NCBI GenBank assembly: GCA_034401135.1
Contig: JAWZSP010000001.1
Coordinates: 1,984,001-2,048,000, forward strand
Direction: 5' to 3'
DNA length: 64,000 nt
Origin: Volutella citrinella
Taxonomy: Eukaryota; Ascomycota; Sordariomycetes; Hypocreales; Nectriaceae
A program made the position numbers and the translations under genes. The notes under the pieces were generated by a model. It saw only the letters and a list, made by a program, of their open reading frames with translations, was not told the DNA's origin and did not search any database. Below are positions 1 to 12,030 of the stretch, in pieces (the stretch's first letter is position 1; each line of letters opens with the position of its first letter).

Positions 1-2946
1 TGAGGTCCCTGAAGCCAATCCTTCGATAATGTGGAAAGAGGCAGGGAACGAAGACTCGAAGAACTGCTCAAGCAGTTCGTCCGCCAGAACCACCATCCTA
101 AACGTTGGCAAGGTGAGCTGGAGGGGGTGCGCCGGGTCGAGAGCTGCATTTGCCGCTTCCGACTTCGCTTTCGAGACGCGACGCCGTGATGCTATGTCAT
201 GAGGCACATTGCTATCAAGGGAAGACTCAGGCGAGAGGCTAGGCTTCGCCTTTGCCATTTTCGGGGTTCCCGTGGGCGACTCGAGACCAAGAAGATCCTC
301 CTCTTCGTCCTCATCATCCCCAATGGCGAATGCATCATCGCCCGGGGTATCTAGCCGAGCGTCCCCGCTGCTAGAATCGTCAACAGCCTGGTTGTTCATT
401 GGATCTGCGTATTCAAAGCACCGTCGAATGAACGCGCTAACGCTGCCCAGGAATCGCTCATTATTCGATATACCGGCCGGCAGACTGTGCTGCGAATCGG
501 CAGCGGCTGGGACTTCGCTTTCCAATGCCAGACTCGAGGCGCCTGGGCTCAGCGAACCCTCGAGTCCACGGCGAGAAAGGAAGAGGAGAGCCTCCGATAT
601 TCGCAAGATCCCTTCACGATCCACCTTGCCATCGCTGTCGTCGTCATAGAGCTCAAAGAAATAGGTGATGGTCCCCATGATGTCTCGCTTGCCCTTGATG
701 TGAGCAAGCCCCGTGACCACATTTTGAAGAGTCAAGGCTCCATTGCCATCAACATCCCATTTCTTGAAAAGGCGTTGCAGAAATTCGTGCTCTGCAGGTT
801 CAGGTCCAGCCCCCCACGGGGAGAGCATGTCAGACGGCCGCCTCGCGCTGTGAAACATTTGCTCCCTCTTCTCGTGGAGAGAAGAGTGGTCCGAGATGGC
901 CCATTTGGACATGCTAGCCAAGAATTCTCGGAAGGCGTCGTAATCCATCTCACTGGTGCTCGGTCCGAGTCCGACTCGACCCTTCTCAACCTGGTTCTGG
1001 GGAGTTGCGAAAAGCTCGGACGCACGAGACCGAGCAGCGCGGGCTTGACGCCGCTTCTCTTCCTGAATCATCATATCCCGTTGTTGTCGCTCATAGAGGA
1101 TATTGTAGAACCTATCATACAATGACCCTAGTTCTTCGGTTCCGAGTAATTTGCTGTCAGGGCCCAGATTGCGGATTGCCGTCCGCTTGGCAAAGTTCTC
1201 AATGTTGTTCAAAACCGCATCTTTGTTCTTGAGGCGCAACTCCGTGATGCTACTGTGAGTGATACCCGAAAACTCCTTGAATGCCACGACCATGAGTTCT
1301 TGAAACCGAGTCACAGCGCGGAGCTTGGGGTTTTCTGACTTGGGGTGGGCGGATTCGTCAAGGCGCGCAAAATAAGACTTGAGAACGGAGATGAAGGCAC
1401 CGTCATCCGCAGCATCAAGTAACTCCTCCCCGTTGATTCGAAGGATGGCCAGCCCAACTTGAAACAGGACCTTGGGGCCTTCCACAAAGAAGACATCCAG
1501 AACACGGAACGCAAACACGAGCGGCATTGAGTTGATGTAGAGTGAGAGAAACCAGGGTAGTGAAACCACAGACAGCTGGACATCACTCTTGACCAAGTGC
1601 TCCCAGAGTATCGGCATCGTTCTCTCAACGAGAGACTCAAAGACCTTCTGATCAAGGAGCGTGCCGTACATGGTAGTCGAGTAGTATCCAGGAACTAGCC
1701 GGTCGCAGAGGGCAGTCAGAAGGAAGAAGGCCTGGGCTTCGGACATGTAGATGAGTAGGGCCGCGACCACGATGTTCATAGCCTGACAATATCCAACATC
1801 TGGGTTGACCCAACTGTAGGCGGTCAAGACGCGGCGCAACCGTCCGATGCCTTCCTCACTTTGAAATCCGGGATACTCGGGCAGGCTGCGATTGAGGTCC
1901 TTCTCGATTTCATCAATGGCGAGGGATTCTTGGCCCTCAAACTTGGTTAGCGTATTGGTGTATAACGCTGGGTCCTCCAGTCGGAGGTAGATGGATCCGG
2001 AAGTAAGCTCCCAGACTTCGCCCCTGAGCCTGTTTGGTAGGCCGACTCGAATAAGCTTGTGAAAGGTAGGCTGGCGAATCAAGGAGAAGTTTCGCCCATT
2101 GTCACGAAGATATTCGCCCCAAAGGCGCATCTTGGCCCGATCTCGTAGCTTCTTGGGGTCACCAGGGTACCTAAAGAGCATTCCAAGACCAGCGTCCGGT
2201 GGTGTGGCGTTCTTCTTATCCTCAGACCGTAGGAGATATTCCGAGTAGCACTCGGTCGCTACTCGTCGCAGCTTGGCCACATTTCCGACGCCTGCTCGCA
2301 GGCCCCGCTTCAAACCATCGCAGAATCGCTCGCAGGCTTGTCTGGTACCGGCCAGATGAATCGTGATCCGCTGCTCACGGATGTCCTTCTTGTCCTTGGT
2401 GTCCTTGTCCTTGGGGTTCTCCCCGAGGAGGCCGTTCCAGGTCGTGAGAGCTAGTGCGAACTTTGAAAGCAAACGTTAGTGACTAATTTGTCGCAAGGGC
2501 AAGTCGGGGCAGTGACGAACCTGGAAGTTCTGGCTATTCAGTCGCTCCACCCGACGGATGGCACAGAGAGGAAATGTGAAGCCGTTACCGCTGGGTCCAC
2601 CCCCTCCAGTCTGTCCAGTGAAGGCACTTGACGTGGATGTGCTGGCCGACTGCACGAAGCTGGTGGGTGTGGTGGAGAAGCACATAAAATGCTCGGAAAG
2701 GTGCAGCTTCCCAGCATAATGCCAGCCCCTCTCATGATCACGATCGCCTTGGGTGACGTTGGAGGGCGGGACGGTCAGCTCGGCATTGATCTCGTAGAGA
2801 GGAGTCTGGGAGGCGGGGAGGCGGAATTGGCTCTGGAAGAGGGACGACTTGGACGGATTTCGGTCGGAGCTGGACAGGTTGAGCCCCTGTGTCGGGTCGA
2901 TGAGCTGCTGGGCCTTTTGCACGATGCTCGTCAGGTTGGAGAACAT
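1..2946 (-). CDS. GRAM-TBC-EF-hand Rab GTPase-activating protein (3' end off window)
   Basis: Probable Rab GAP of the yeast Gyp2/Mdr1 type, acting on Rab GTPases in membrane traffic. Two exons are visible: 2946-2521 and 2460-1, joined over a 60-nt intron (GTTCGT..TTTCAAAG); the frame stays open to the left edge, so the C-terminus is missing. Seen in order: a GRAM-like region (about residues 55-200), a TBC domain (about 280-500) with the arginine-finger motif IEKDLNR and the glutamine-finger motif GYCQAMN, and an EF-hand pair (about 700-790) with a loop DDDSDGKVDREG. The start MFSNLTSIVQKAQQ was chosen because it suits the usual N-terminus of these proteins; an in-frame ATG at 3180 would add a low-complexity extension. 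Both catalytic fingers are intact, so an active GAP is expected (inference). Family assignment is firm; the exact Rab is not known. Confidence 0.9.
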
Positions 2947-4394
2947 GGCTTCGGTCAGCGGCGCATGACGATGGGGGAGAACGGAGAGGTTGGTGGCCGA
3001 CGAGGGGCGGGCGACGGCAAGGGAGGAGTGGCGGCTTATACGGTCGATGCGGTCGGCGAAGGAGCTATCCAGGGGAGATATCAGGAGGGGCGTCGGATTG
3101 AAGCCAGTTGAGTGATCGAAGATAACGGGATGGGATGAGATGGGTTGGAATGGTTTGGGACAGCTGCTAACTAAGCTCACGGAGGGCGAGGTGTGTGGAG
3201 GGCGAGCTGACAGGCTGGGGTGGAGGGGAGAGAGGAGCCCAGCCAGTCGTATTCCAGTGACGCCGACGCTGGAGCTCCAGCACAGGGCTGGTTAAGGTTA
3301 GGCAGACCTGGCGGCTGAAGCCACCAGAACGCTCAATGCCAAACCCGTGGTTGGAACTTGGACCCCGTTCACAGATGGGGCGTTGCGCTTCCCTGGCTTT
3401 AGTGGATTCTGTGTCACTAGGGCGGCAGGACCCAACAAAGGGTCACCAGTCACCACTGCAGCCTGGGCATAGACCGCCATAGAATCTCGGAGCACTTAGC
3501 GCCTCTCCTATAGGGCAGTCTTCCTTCTCCGTGAGTCCTAGATGCCGGCTGGGCAATGGAGGGCTTGGCATGGATGGCAATAATCGATTCGCAATGTGGA
3601 CGGTCACTTTGCTGGAGAGCCGCAGCCCACAGACTGAGATTCCGACTTGCCATCAGCCCTCCCACCGCGACCTGACACTGAATCCTCAACCTGCACTTAT
3701 TACCCACCTTGTCAGAGCGCCCGTGTTCTCCAAGAGAATGTCCCAGATGCAAGAGTATCTGATGACTTCCCTTTTGATCCTAGACTATCCCCTAGTTGGC
3801 CTGGTGACAATTCAGAGACAGAACAACTCAGCCCTGCGTGATGTGTTGAGCCCCGGAATGTTGCCAACAATCGATGCAGGCCAGGATGCGATTCGTCAAG
3901 AAAAAAAGAAGCAATGCCGTATTTAGTGTATCCCGGTATTTGTCTTTTCTCCAGTGGTGATCGCCAATGCGGATGAATGAACACATCCACAATGTGCGCG
4001 GGATGATTAGGTCGACGCTCTGGATGCTACCACGCGGTTTGAAAGATTGCTTCGTTTGCAATTGGCATTTATTGCATCTCTTATTATCAACCAGCACTGA
4101 CATAGGATTCCTGGCAAACCTTCACACTCCTCCCCATATTCCATCACCCCGACATGCGAGACCGACTTGACGCCCCCGAATAATCGCCCCTTATCCTTTA
4201 ATTCAAGCTTCCCATTTTTTCTCCATGTCCCTACAGTCACGTCCCAAAGCCCTTCATGACCCGTTGCCCTCGTCGGTATCATCGTCGTCGCTACTAACAC
4301 CGTTGACAGCCCTCGAATCGTACTGGACCTCTTGGTAGACCGCGTGTCAGATGATCGCATCGAAAATGGTGGGTAGGCGATGCCAGGATGTTAG
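2947..4394. other. Intergenic, no gene seen
   Basis: This is the upstream region of the Rab GAP gene. Short overlapping open frames on both strands have no recognisable composition or domain. I see no RNA gene or repeat. Confidence 0.5.
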
Positions 4395-4516
4395 CAACTG
4401 AACGTAGAAATAAGTTGATTCCGGGAAGGGGGCACTGACCTAGATTCGTTTCGGAACGGGACAGACTGTCCAAGAAGCGGAGAAGAACAGAAGAATAGGC
4501 CACTGGTATCGCCTTG

Positions 4517-4724
4517 GCAATGAGATGGCTAGTCTCAAACGCCGACACCCCAACCAGGTTGGGAACATCAATACTTCAAAGAAGCAGAGAGAAGAAGATA
4601 GAGAGGCCAATTGTATCTTAGCAATGAGATGGCTAGTCTCAAGAGCCGACACCCCACATAAATGGGAAATGATCAAACTTCGAAGAAGTGAAGAAGGCCC
4701 AAAAATTGGCACGCGTTCATGCTT
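4517..4724. repeat. Diverged 104-nt tandem duplication
   Basis: The 22-nt string beginning GCAATGAGATGGCTAGTC occurs at 4517 and again at 4621, exactly 104 nt apart, and the following bases (CGACACCCC, CTTC-AAGAAG-GAAG) remain alignable although diverged. Read on the minus strand, each copy ends with CTCATTGCYAAG, which resembles a 3' splice site, and the right-hand copy is preceded by GTAAGC. It may therefore be a duplicated intron or part of one. Confidence 0.7.
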
Positions 4725-4788
4725 ACCCAGAGGAACGGGCGTGATGCTGGGCCCGGGATGTCAAACCGGAGATGCCCAGAGGACCATG

Positions 4789-5049
4789 TTATGCCAGGGG
4801 GAACTGCACAAGGAACTCCCACACTGGTAAGGTGAGGCAGAACCAACAGACAGCCCAACCTGCGACGCGCTGCGGCATCGGAAGATCAGAGATCTTCTCC
4901 ACGCGGTAGTGCAATGCGAGGACGGTATGAACTTGTAGGCATAGCCACGGCATCAGAAACAGAGTGTATACCAGGACAAGCCCGGCGTGGAGGGGAGTCG
5001 GCATGAAAGTCATAATGATACGGGGGCTTCGGGATTTCTGTTTCAACAT
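4789..5049 (-). CDS. Possible small two-helix membrane protein
   Basis: An 86-codon frame begins at 5049 and contains two hydrophobic stretches, around LHAGLVLVYTLFLMPWLCL and VAGWAVCWFCLTLPVWEFLV, separated by a short polar linker. The ATG is immediately preceded (5050-5096) by a strong pyrimidine tract on the coding strand, as is common just upstream of fungal start codons. Further exons may follow, because GTAAGC near 4727 and AG sites in the tandem duplication at 4517-4724 could splice to more hydrophobic sequence. I do not recognise a family, and the frame could be fortuitous. Confidence 0.35.
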   Translation of the reverse strand: MLKQKSRSPRIIMTFMPTPLHAGLVLVYTLFLMPWLCLQVHTVLALHYRVEKISDLPMPQRVAGWAVCWFCLTLPVWEFLVQFPLA

Positions 5050-5096
5050 GGAGAGAAGAAAAGAAGAAGAGAAGAGAAGAGGAGAAGAAGAGAGAG
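5050..5096 (-). promoter_or_regulatory. Pyrimidine-rich tract upstream of a candidate start
   Basis: An almost uninterrupted purine run on the plus strand (GAAAAGAAGAAGAG and similar) gives a CT tract directly before the ATG at 5049 on the minus strand. Such tracts are typical of ascomycete core promoters and 5' leaders. It could also be simple-sequence DNA. Confidence 0.4.
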
Positions 5097-5099
5097 GGG

Positions 5100-6420
5100 G
5101 TGATAAAGGGCCCACGGCTGAGTTCCGTTCATTGACAGGAAGCCGCGCCCATGATGCAACGGCAGGTACCAAACCTAGAGACGCTATTCGCATTGGGAAG
5201 TCAACCGTGTCGGGGGGGAAGGAAGGCCTCAGTGCTCAACTACGGGCAGGGATGGTGCTTATTGCCGCGGAAAGCACGATTGATCCATGAATAGCGCTGT
5301 CAGTACCTGGGACGCAATCGAGACGGTTTGGGACCTGTTGTTGAAGGCGCAAAGCAATTGCGAGATGAGCAGGAAGAATGGGTGCCTTTTGTGCCCCCAA
5401 CTATTCACAAAACTCTGCTCGCCAGGTTGAGAAGGCATTATTCATGCGAGGGCCTTGCCCAGCTTTGCTTGCGATAAACTTATGTTACGCTGGCCCTGGT
5501 TAACGAACACAATATCGACTTCCGTCTGAATACGAGACCCGGGGATGCTAATACCACATCTGCCCTCCTGTCTGCTCGCCGCTTTCCCTTCAACTAATAC
5601 CTCCTGTGGACCAAAGAAGAAGAAAGGTAGGTCCACCATGGGTCGTACATCTTATGGGGAAGGAACTACTTATCTATAGTACAGTACTAGGTAGTAGGTA
5701 AGTAGACAACGGGAGTCCATGCCTCTTCTACTACTAGTAGTAGTAGTACCTACCTTGAGTAATGGTCTGACGCCAGCACGTGAAAAAAGCCCTCATGCGT
5801 TGGTTTTGCAGTTGTCATTCTCCTTTCTTCGATGTTATCGAACACTCTGACGAGTACAATGCTCGGTCTTTTCTTTGTCTCATATTCGAGCATTCCTCTC
5901 TCCTTGCGGATCACTCATTTACCCACGGCTCAGCAGCCAAAGGATGGAATTCCACCCCGTGATAGCTGTCATTGTTCCCAGCGCCTCCAGTCTGTACACA
6001 GCCTTTCCAGTGCCTATTCTGCCAGTACAATTCATGTCGGCAAGAAAAAGAGTACCATAATGCTAGAAGACACTGGCCCCATTTTTTCATGTATCCGTAC
6101 CTTTGTCTTTAAACCGCCTCCCAAGATGGGCGTTGTGCTGCATTCCGTCGATCTCTAACATGTACTTGGTATTGGAGATTTGGAATCGCTTATAGTGACC
6201 TAGTGGTCTTCCCATGATTAGCTCATCTACCCCTATAAAACAATCGTGAATGGCCACACTGTATGATTGTATTTGGCTCCGAGGAAGTTCATCGTCACGA
6301 ATATTTTAGATGGTTACTACTTAAAGTACCGATGTAAGCTGTGCCGACGAAAACTTGTTTCAAGTGATATCTACGATGGTACAAACGCTGCCCGGAGAAG
6401 GGATGGGAAGAAAGATGCAC
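5100..6420. other. Intergenic, with a 16-nt palindrome
   Basis: No convincing gene. At 5728-5743 there is a perfect 16-nt palindrome, CTACTACTAGTAGTAG, next to GTAGTAGGTAAGTAG-type repeats (about 5680-5760). Confidence 0.5.
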
Positions 6421-6943
6421 TTATGATCGTGAATTGAGGGCAAGGTAATGAGCCGTTTCAGGTACAAGTTGTGCTGGGTCTTCCTCGGTCATGCCAAAGC
6501 AGAGGTTGGCGGTTATGCTCAACTGTCCGGCAAACACTCGGATGAGGCGAAACATCGAACCTAACAAATATTACATCAGCATGTCAATCTCATTTTTTAC
6601 CCGTTGAAACATGGGATAGAAGACCTACACCAATCAACTCTATCCATATAATGACCGTGAGGCCGGCAGAAAACAGCCAGTGCCTGCGCCTCTCAATAGG
6701 TCCCGGCATCTTCCCATTTATCCAATTGCATTTGAAAGATGGATGCGCCAAGCTCCACAACCCATGAATGACAGTCAGACACACTAGTTCAACCAGCTGA
6801 CAGAACGGCTGATCTGGCGGACTGAAGAGGCCCACTGCATCTGGGATACCTAGCCTTGCTTGAATTGACCAAAGCAGAGTCGGAATGCGCAAGATCAGCT
6901 GGAGCAGAGGGCCCGGATTTTCGAGATTGCCCGTACAGGCCAT
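6421..6943 (-). CDS. Small multi-pass membrane protein, function unknown
   Basis: Two exons, 6943-6601 and 6560-6421, join over a 40-nt intron (GTAAAAAATGAG..TTTGTTAG) and give 160 residues. Without splicing the frame ends in the intron; with it, the second exon runs cleanly to TAA, which supports the model although the intron is short. Hydrophobic segments lie near residues 10-30, 48-66 and 88-108, with a basic RRRHW stretch between the last two, and the tail is acidic and polar. The overall look is of a small fungal DUF-type membrane protein. I do not recognise the family. It is divergently arranged with the SDR gene at 7482. Confidence 0.55.
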
Positions 6944-7481
6944 GGTGAAACGTGAAAGTATCGATGGGAGGCTGTCGAATGGTCAGATTGGGCTTGTAAA
7001 CTTTAGTTCTGAATCGATATACCAACTAATGTCTGAGTTGTGCGTGGGGGTAGGAGGATGTTTATATCAAGTGACCGAATTTGCTTAAGACGAAGCTGGC
7101 GAAAGCCATCATAATATAGCCCACTCGAGCCCGGCGTCAAAGTCATCCGGTGTTGATAACTCTTCCTGGCGCATATGCTCACAAGGTGGGAAACCCTGAT
7201 GTCCAGTCAATAGCACAAGGTTCTATCGAGCTGAAGGTTTCTCTACGCCACGGTCCAGAAAACAGGGCTCAACTATTAGGCCCGATATGAGGCCCACCAA
7301 CACCAACTCACCTCACGCAGTCGCGCTGTGATAGGGTTAGTCGACAGCTACCCCGCCATTACACTGATTACATCACCGACTCCCAGATTGCTGATGCGAC
7401 ATACACAACCCCTGACTGGTATTCGCTGAGGGATTCATTCAACAAGATACACTCGCCTGGAACAGCTTAGCCAACTCAATT
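6944..7481. other. Divergent promoter region
   Basis: 538 bp separate the divergent starts at 6943 (minus) and 7482 (plus), so both promoters must lie here. No clear binding site is recognised. Confidence 0.45.
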
Positions 7482-8419
7482 ATGAGCTCCGTACTTATTG
7501 TTGGGGCCACGCGTGGGCTGGGCGCGTGCCTAACCAAGAGCTATGCTGCAGCTGGGATACCAGTTTATGCAACCTCGAGATCAAGCACCGCTCCAGTGGG
7601 TTTTCCGCAGGGCGTGAAGTGGCTAACCAATGTCGACCTTGCCGAGAAAATGGTGGGAGAGAACCTTGTCGGTTCTTTGAAATGTGTCGAGCCGTTCGGC
7701 ACAGTGGTGAGCCCGATGCCCCTATGCGATTTACGCGATCAGGCCTCAATGCTCATACCCTGTAGATCATAACTGCAGGATACTTTGCGACGGAGGATTT
7801 CAGTGCAGAGAAAGGGCCAGGCTGGGAAGACCAGCAAAAAATGTACACAACCAGCTCCATTGCCCCGGTTTTCATTGTCCATCAGCTTGCGCATGCCGGT
7901 CTTCTAAAGGCTGGCACCAAATTGGTGTTGGTATCATCTGAAGCTGGCAGCATCGCGCTGCGTCATGAGAAGGAGGGCGGAGGCAACTACGCGCATCATG
8001 CAAGCAAGGCTGCTCTCAATATGGTGGGCAAGTTGCTCAGCCTAGACCTCAAGGAGCGGGAAGTCATCGTCAGCATTGTGCACCCAGGCTTCATGAGAAC
8101 CGAAATGACGGCGGGAGTAGGATACGACAAGTACTGGGACGCGGGTGGAGGTAGGCGGCCGTTGAAGATGCCTCGGAGACCACGTTCCGCTAACTTGATA
8201 CAGCTGTTGCACCTGAGGTGGCCGCGAAGAGCTTAATCGACTGGACTGATAGTTTGGACATGAGCAAGTCAGGCCAATACTGGGCTCCCCGCGGCGCAGG
8301 TAAACTGGACCCTCTTAGGATGCGACGGACAAATGCTGATACTTTTTTTAGGAGACATTGGAACCGCTGAGGCAGTTCTCGGGTCTAACCTGCCATCTCC
8401 TCTGGAGCTTCCCTGGTAG
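7482..8419 (+). CDS. Short-chain dehydrogenase/reductase
   Basis: Four exons (7482-7706, 7766-8150, 8204-8299, 8352-8419) give 257 residues with clean GT..AG introns. The N-terminal nucleotide-binding motif is GATRGLG and the beta-4 motif is VIITAGYF, which is formed across the first splice junction and so confirms it. The active-site region reads LVSSEAGS followed by NYAHHASKAALNMVGKLL. The lysine is in place, but the residue four before it is His; the nearest Tyr is six before it. The rest (PGFMRTEM, C-terminal QYWAPRGAG) suits the bacterial C-factor-like fungal SDR group. It is probably an NAD(P)-dependent oxidoreductase of unknown substrate. Confidence 0.85.
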
Positions 8420-10440
8420 AGGACACTCAATACTACATATGCTGAAGCCGCGATGTCGGCCTTTCTCCGTCAGCTAGGCGAGTGCCACACGAGCGTTGGG
8501 AAGCGGGGCAGGTAGCTGGCTGACCGACGGCCGCTGAAGCGGAAGGGCCCATGATACAATAGCTATATGCGTTTATTTACCAACCGGAGTGTCGTTCGGG
8601 TGGGCGGTGGAGATGTGACGACGTTCAAATCGTCGGCAATGGTCATGATGAAGAGGATCTTAATACATTCGCTTCCAGCGCTCTGTTTGATTCCGGAGGT
8701 TGCCCATGTCTGGTCCTCGGGACTCGAGAACAAGTACCCAGTGCTCTGAGCCAAGAGATTAACTCGATCAGCGATATGCACACTGATCGCCGCGTTTGGA
8801 TACTAGCCATGGCACTTTCGTGATGCTCGCTAACTAGTTAGACCGAGGGACCTGATGGGGATCGGCCGACTGCACATCATAGTGCCAGCCCAACCTCCCA
8901 AGCGGCTAGAGTACGAACACTGAGGATCTGGGACCCTGGCACGGCACAAGCAGTGATAAGAAATTACGAAAGCGTAGCATCCCGCCGCCCAATTGACGAC
9001 CCTGAGGATTTGGTTGCTCCAGCGCAGACCGTCGCCAAAAGTGCCAACAAGTCCCGTTGCCCGCTCTCGTGTCAGGATGAATATTAGATAAGTACATAAT
9101 TATAGGATCCCAGCAGTTATCTTGGACTGGGCTTTGGCCGAGGCCAGCCTGCGGCCCCGCGTGTGAGTGTGACGGGGAGCTCCTTGGCGCATAATGACAT
9201 GGATGGAACACGAGGTGGGTTTGGGACGACCAGCGACACGACGCTGATATCCAAACCACCATAACCGAAGCGAGCAATTATTGCGCTGGTACTGTATTGT
9301 GACTTTGCCTACGGGAACGCTTGCACTGATTACGCGCTGCCAGTCTCACTCGCCCGCTCTCGGGAAGTATGATGTTGCCGCAGCAAGGTAATGATGCCGA
9401 GACATTGTCGTGGAAGAATACCGGCTGGGCCAACTGCTCGTGTGCCTATTTGGCCTGCGTCGCTTCCGGGTGGTTTTGCCTTTGGGTTGTGGCATTGAGA
9501 TCCATCTGGCCTGAAGCAAAGTCAAGCAAACATGAGCAGCGACCACACAAGCGGCAAGGGTACGCCCCGGCAACCCTGAAGCTGCTCTCCTGCCAGTGCC
9601 CAATGTCAGAGCATCCGTCGACGGTGGAGCTCTAGCCAGGTCCCTGGCGTCAGGGGTCAGGCACTCCGGGGCATTTTGAGAGAGGGGAACCAAACACGCC
9701 AAGGCGACTGGCCGCTGGCTGGCTGAGGCTACGATGCCGCGGGGCCAAGTACCAAATGAAGAGCGCCCTGGCCTCCTTTTAGGACGCCCCCTGTCCCCTC
9801 AATCAGTGCATTGAGCCTAGCGCCCAGCTGGCCACATGTCGACGACGCTAACCCTGGGCCGTAGATTGGATGCATTTGCTGAATGATGAACGACATGACA
9901 TTGTGCCTGGAGGTTTGAGTGTCTCTCGGCGCTCTATCTTGTTGGACATCTGTGGCCAAAAGAAGTAGCCAAGGCGTGGGGCGTGGGGACCGATTCCATT
10001 TCATAAAATAGAAGCGTGATGCATCCCATGACAATAGCACTGTAGTATTGGATGGCCTCTGAACCGGATGCCACTTGGCTCAGCCCGGAACTGAACCGGC
10101 CCAGACCGCCAACAACGACGCTCGTTCCCCGCGTTCATCCAGTTGCACCGGCCCTCCTCGGCCTCTCTGGGTGGTCGGGGCTGGCGGTTATTGTGTGTGC
10201 TGGCGCGTGGCTTGATTTATTCTGCACAATCGTCCATATAGCCCGTTGGACATCGGAGATCTGCCTCGCCAAGAACTGCTATGGCGCTGGAGCTGAACAA
10301 CATGGCTGAGGCTGAGGGTGAGCCGAGGACGCTCGATGGAGCAGCCTGCATATAGATGGAGTGTGACTGGTGGCCCATGACCGCCTGCGCTCTTCCGCAC
10401 AGCAAGCTTCTTGTGCGCAGGTACACCGATGCTGTATGTA
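8420..10440. other. Gene-free stretch
   Basis: About 2 kb with only short overlapping frames on both strands, none with domain-like or conserved-looking composition. No RNA gene or transposon remnant seen. Confidence 0.5.
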
Positions 10441-12030
10441 GTCGTTGCGGCTGCCTTCTGCAGCTCAGTGTCCTCGAGGCACATGGGAAACATTACCGCC
10501 AGGCCTTACTAAGGTATTATTGTTCCTGAGTCGTTGCTTCCTTTTGCCGCCTTCCCGTCTAGGCCACCATTTCTTTCTGTCACTTTCCCAACTGTTCAAT
10601 TTGTACCTCCCCCCTCACCCCCCAGACATTCTTGTCCTCTACCCTGCCGACGACGTCCATCGCTGGACGTCTTTTATATTTCTCCGCCTTCAAACTTCCT
10701 TGGCCTTGACCGCAGCAGCAGCACCACTCCATTCGTCAAACTACGTGAATCGTATAGTCGAGTTACGACCTCGTCTGTCCTTTGCGCCTCTCTTCGAACG
10801 ACACTCGGCCCCCCCCCCCGCATACCTTCGCATTGATTGAGACCATCCGATTGCTCCAGGGTCGCTTCCTCGCTCGTACCTGTACTCCGTAGCCTCATAC
10901 ACACTCTACAAAACTCATCACCGAATTACGGCTTCATCTCGCTCTCACAGTATCGATCTGCGAACGATTCTTTGGCTCCTATCCACTTGGAAATTGGTCG
11001 ACCACACTCGCCCACATTGCGATCCACCAGCAGCCACGGACTTCGCTGTCGAAAGCAGGAGCCCAGCATCAATCTAGCAAACGCCCTGCGACGAAACTCC
11101 TTGGGCATACAGCCAATTATCGAGAGGACTTCTCTCTGGCAAGCGAGATCGCTACCCGTCCTCAAGCATTACAGCCAAACCATTTTGCCAAACCAACTGT
11201 TTGTTGGCTTCCCCCTGTCGAGCAGTGGTTGGCGCTGTAGCGGAACTCGGTCGGCTACCCATCCATCTGCGCAGCTGTGGTACCGTACTCCACCGGCAAC
11301 CCCAGGTCTGGCACTAGCCCCGTTGCTGAGTGTGGGTAACCGGTCATTCATCAATAGCCGTTGCCCATTGCCCCGCTGGTAATACAGGCCGCCGGAGTGC
11401 CGACACGAAATCACTGACCACAGGGCCTGATTTGGCCCTCGCTGATCAGTGACATCGTCCAGTTTCCCTTTCCGACCACATCATCACTGTTCTTGGCCCA
11501 CCAAACTGCCATTCCACCCAAGTTCGTTCGTGCAACGGCGCCGTGGCTAGCGACGCGTCACGACTCAGAAGCACCTCTGCCGCCCGCACTGGCGATCGCC
11601 TATTCCTCCTGACGCGAGCCCCTATTCGAGGCCCCAGGCTTGCTTGGGCGTGGACCTGCCCCCCCTCCCCCTCTTGCCTGCAACCGCTATACAAAGCCAA
11701 CAGGCCCGCCCGGCTCCATTGTTGCCCTGGCATACCTGGTTGATTGACGGGGATTCGACTGGACCTGGTTGGTGTACCGTGCTCATTTTCGTGACCTGGT
11801 ATGACGCTAGGACGGAACTCTCAAACCAGAGGAATTTAACCCTTTTGGAGCTACGTACTGCTAGAACACCTCGACCTGCTTGCCATTGCACTCGCCTGCT
11901 CTGCTTTGCATTAATCCTTTGCGCTGGCCATATTGCGTCGCATTGCTCACCTGATTCAACGGCCGCTGCTTCCTTTGCTGGGGAGCCTCCACGGACAGCA
12001 CAGGTGTGAAGCTCGAACTCAATCGCGATC
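10441..12030 (+). promoter_or_regulatory. Probable promoter and long 5' leader of the PAL1 gene
   Basis: A pyrimidine-rich tract (about 10525-10640, with runs such as CCCCCCTCACCCCCC) begins some 1.4 kb before the PAL1 ATG, and the following DNA stays pyrimidine-rich without a convincing coding frame. This suggests a distant transcription start and a long leader that may contain short upstream ORFs. One open frame at 10837-11382 encodes low-complexity, unlikely protein. No transcript evidence is available. Confidence 0.4.

Noticed and set aside
487..1125. 212-codon plus-strand frame
   Set aside because: It lies opposite the coding strand of the Rab GAP, whose EF-hand and TBC motifs read clearly on the minus strand.
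10837..11382. 181-codon plus frame
   Set aside because: Composition resembles translated leader DNA; overlapping frames on the other strand are equally open.
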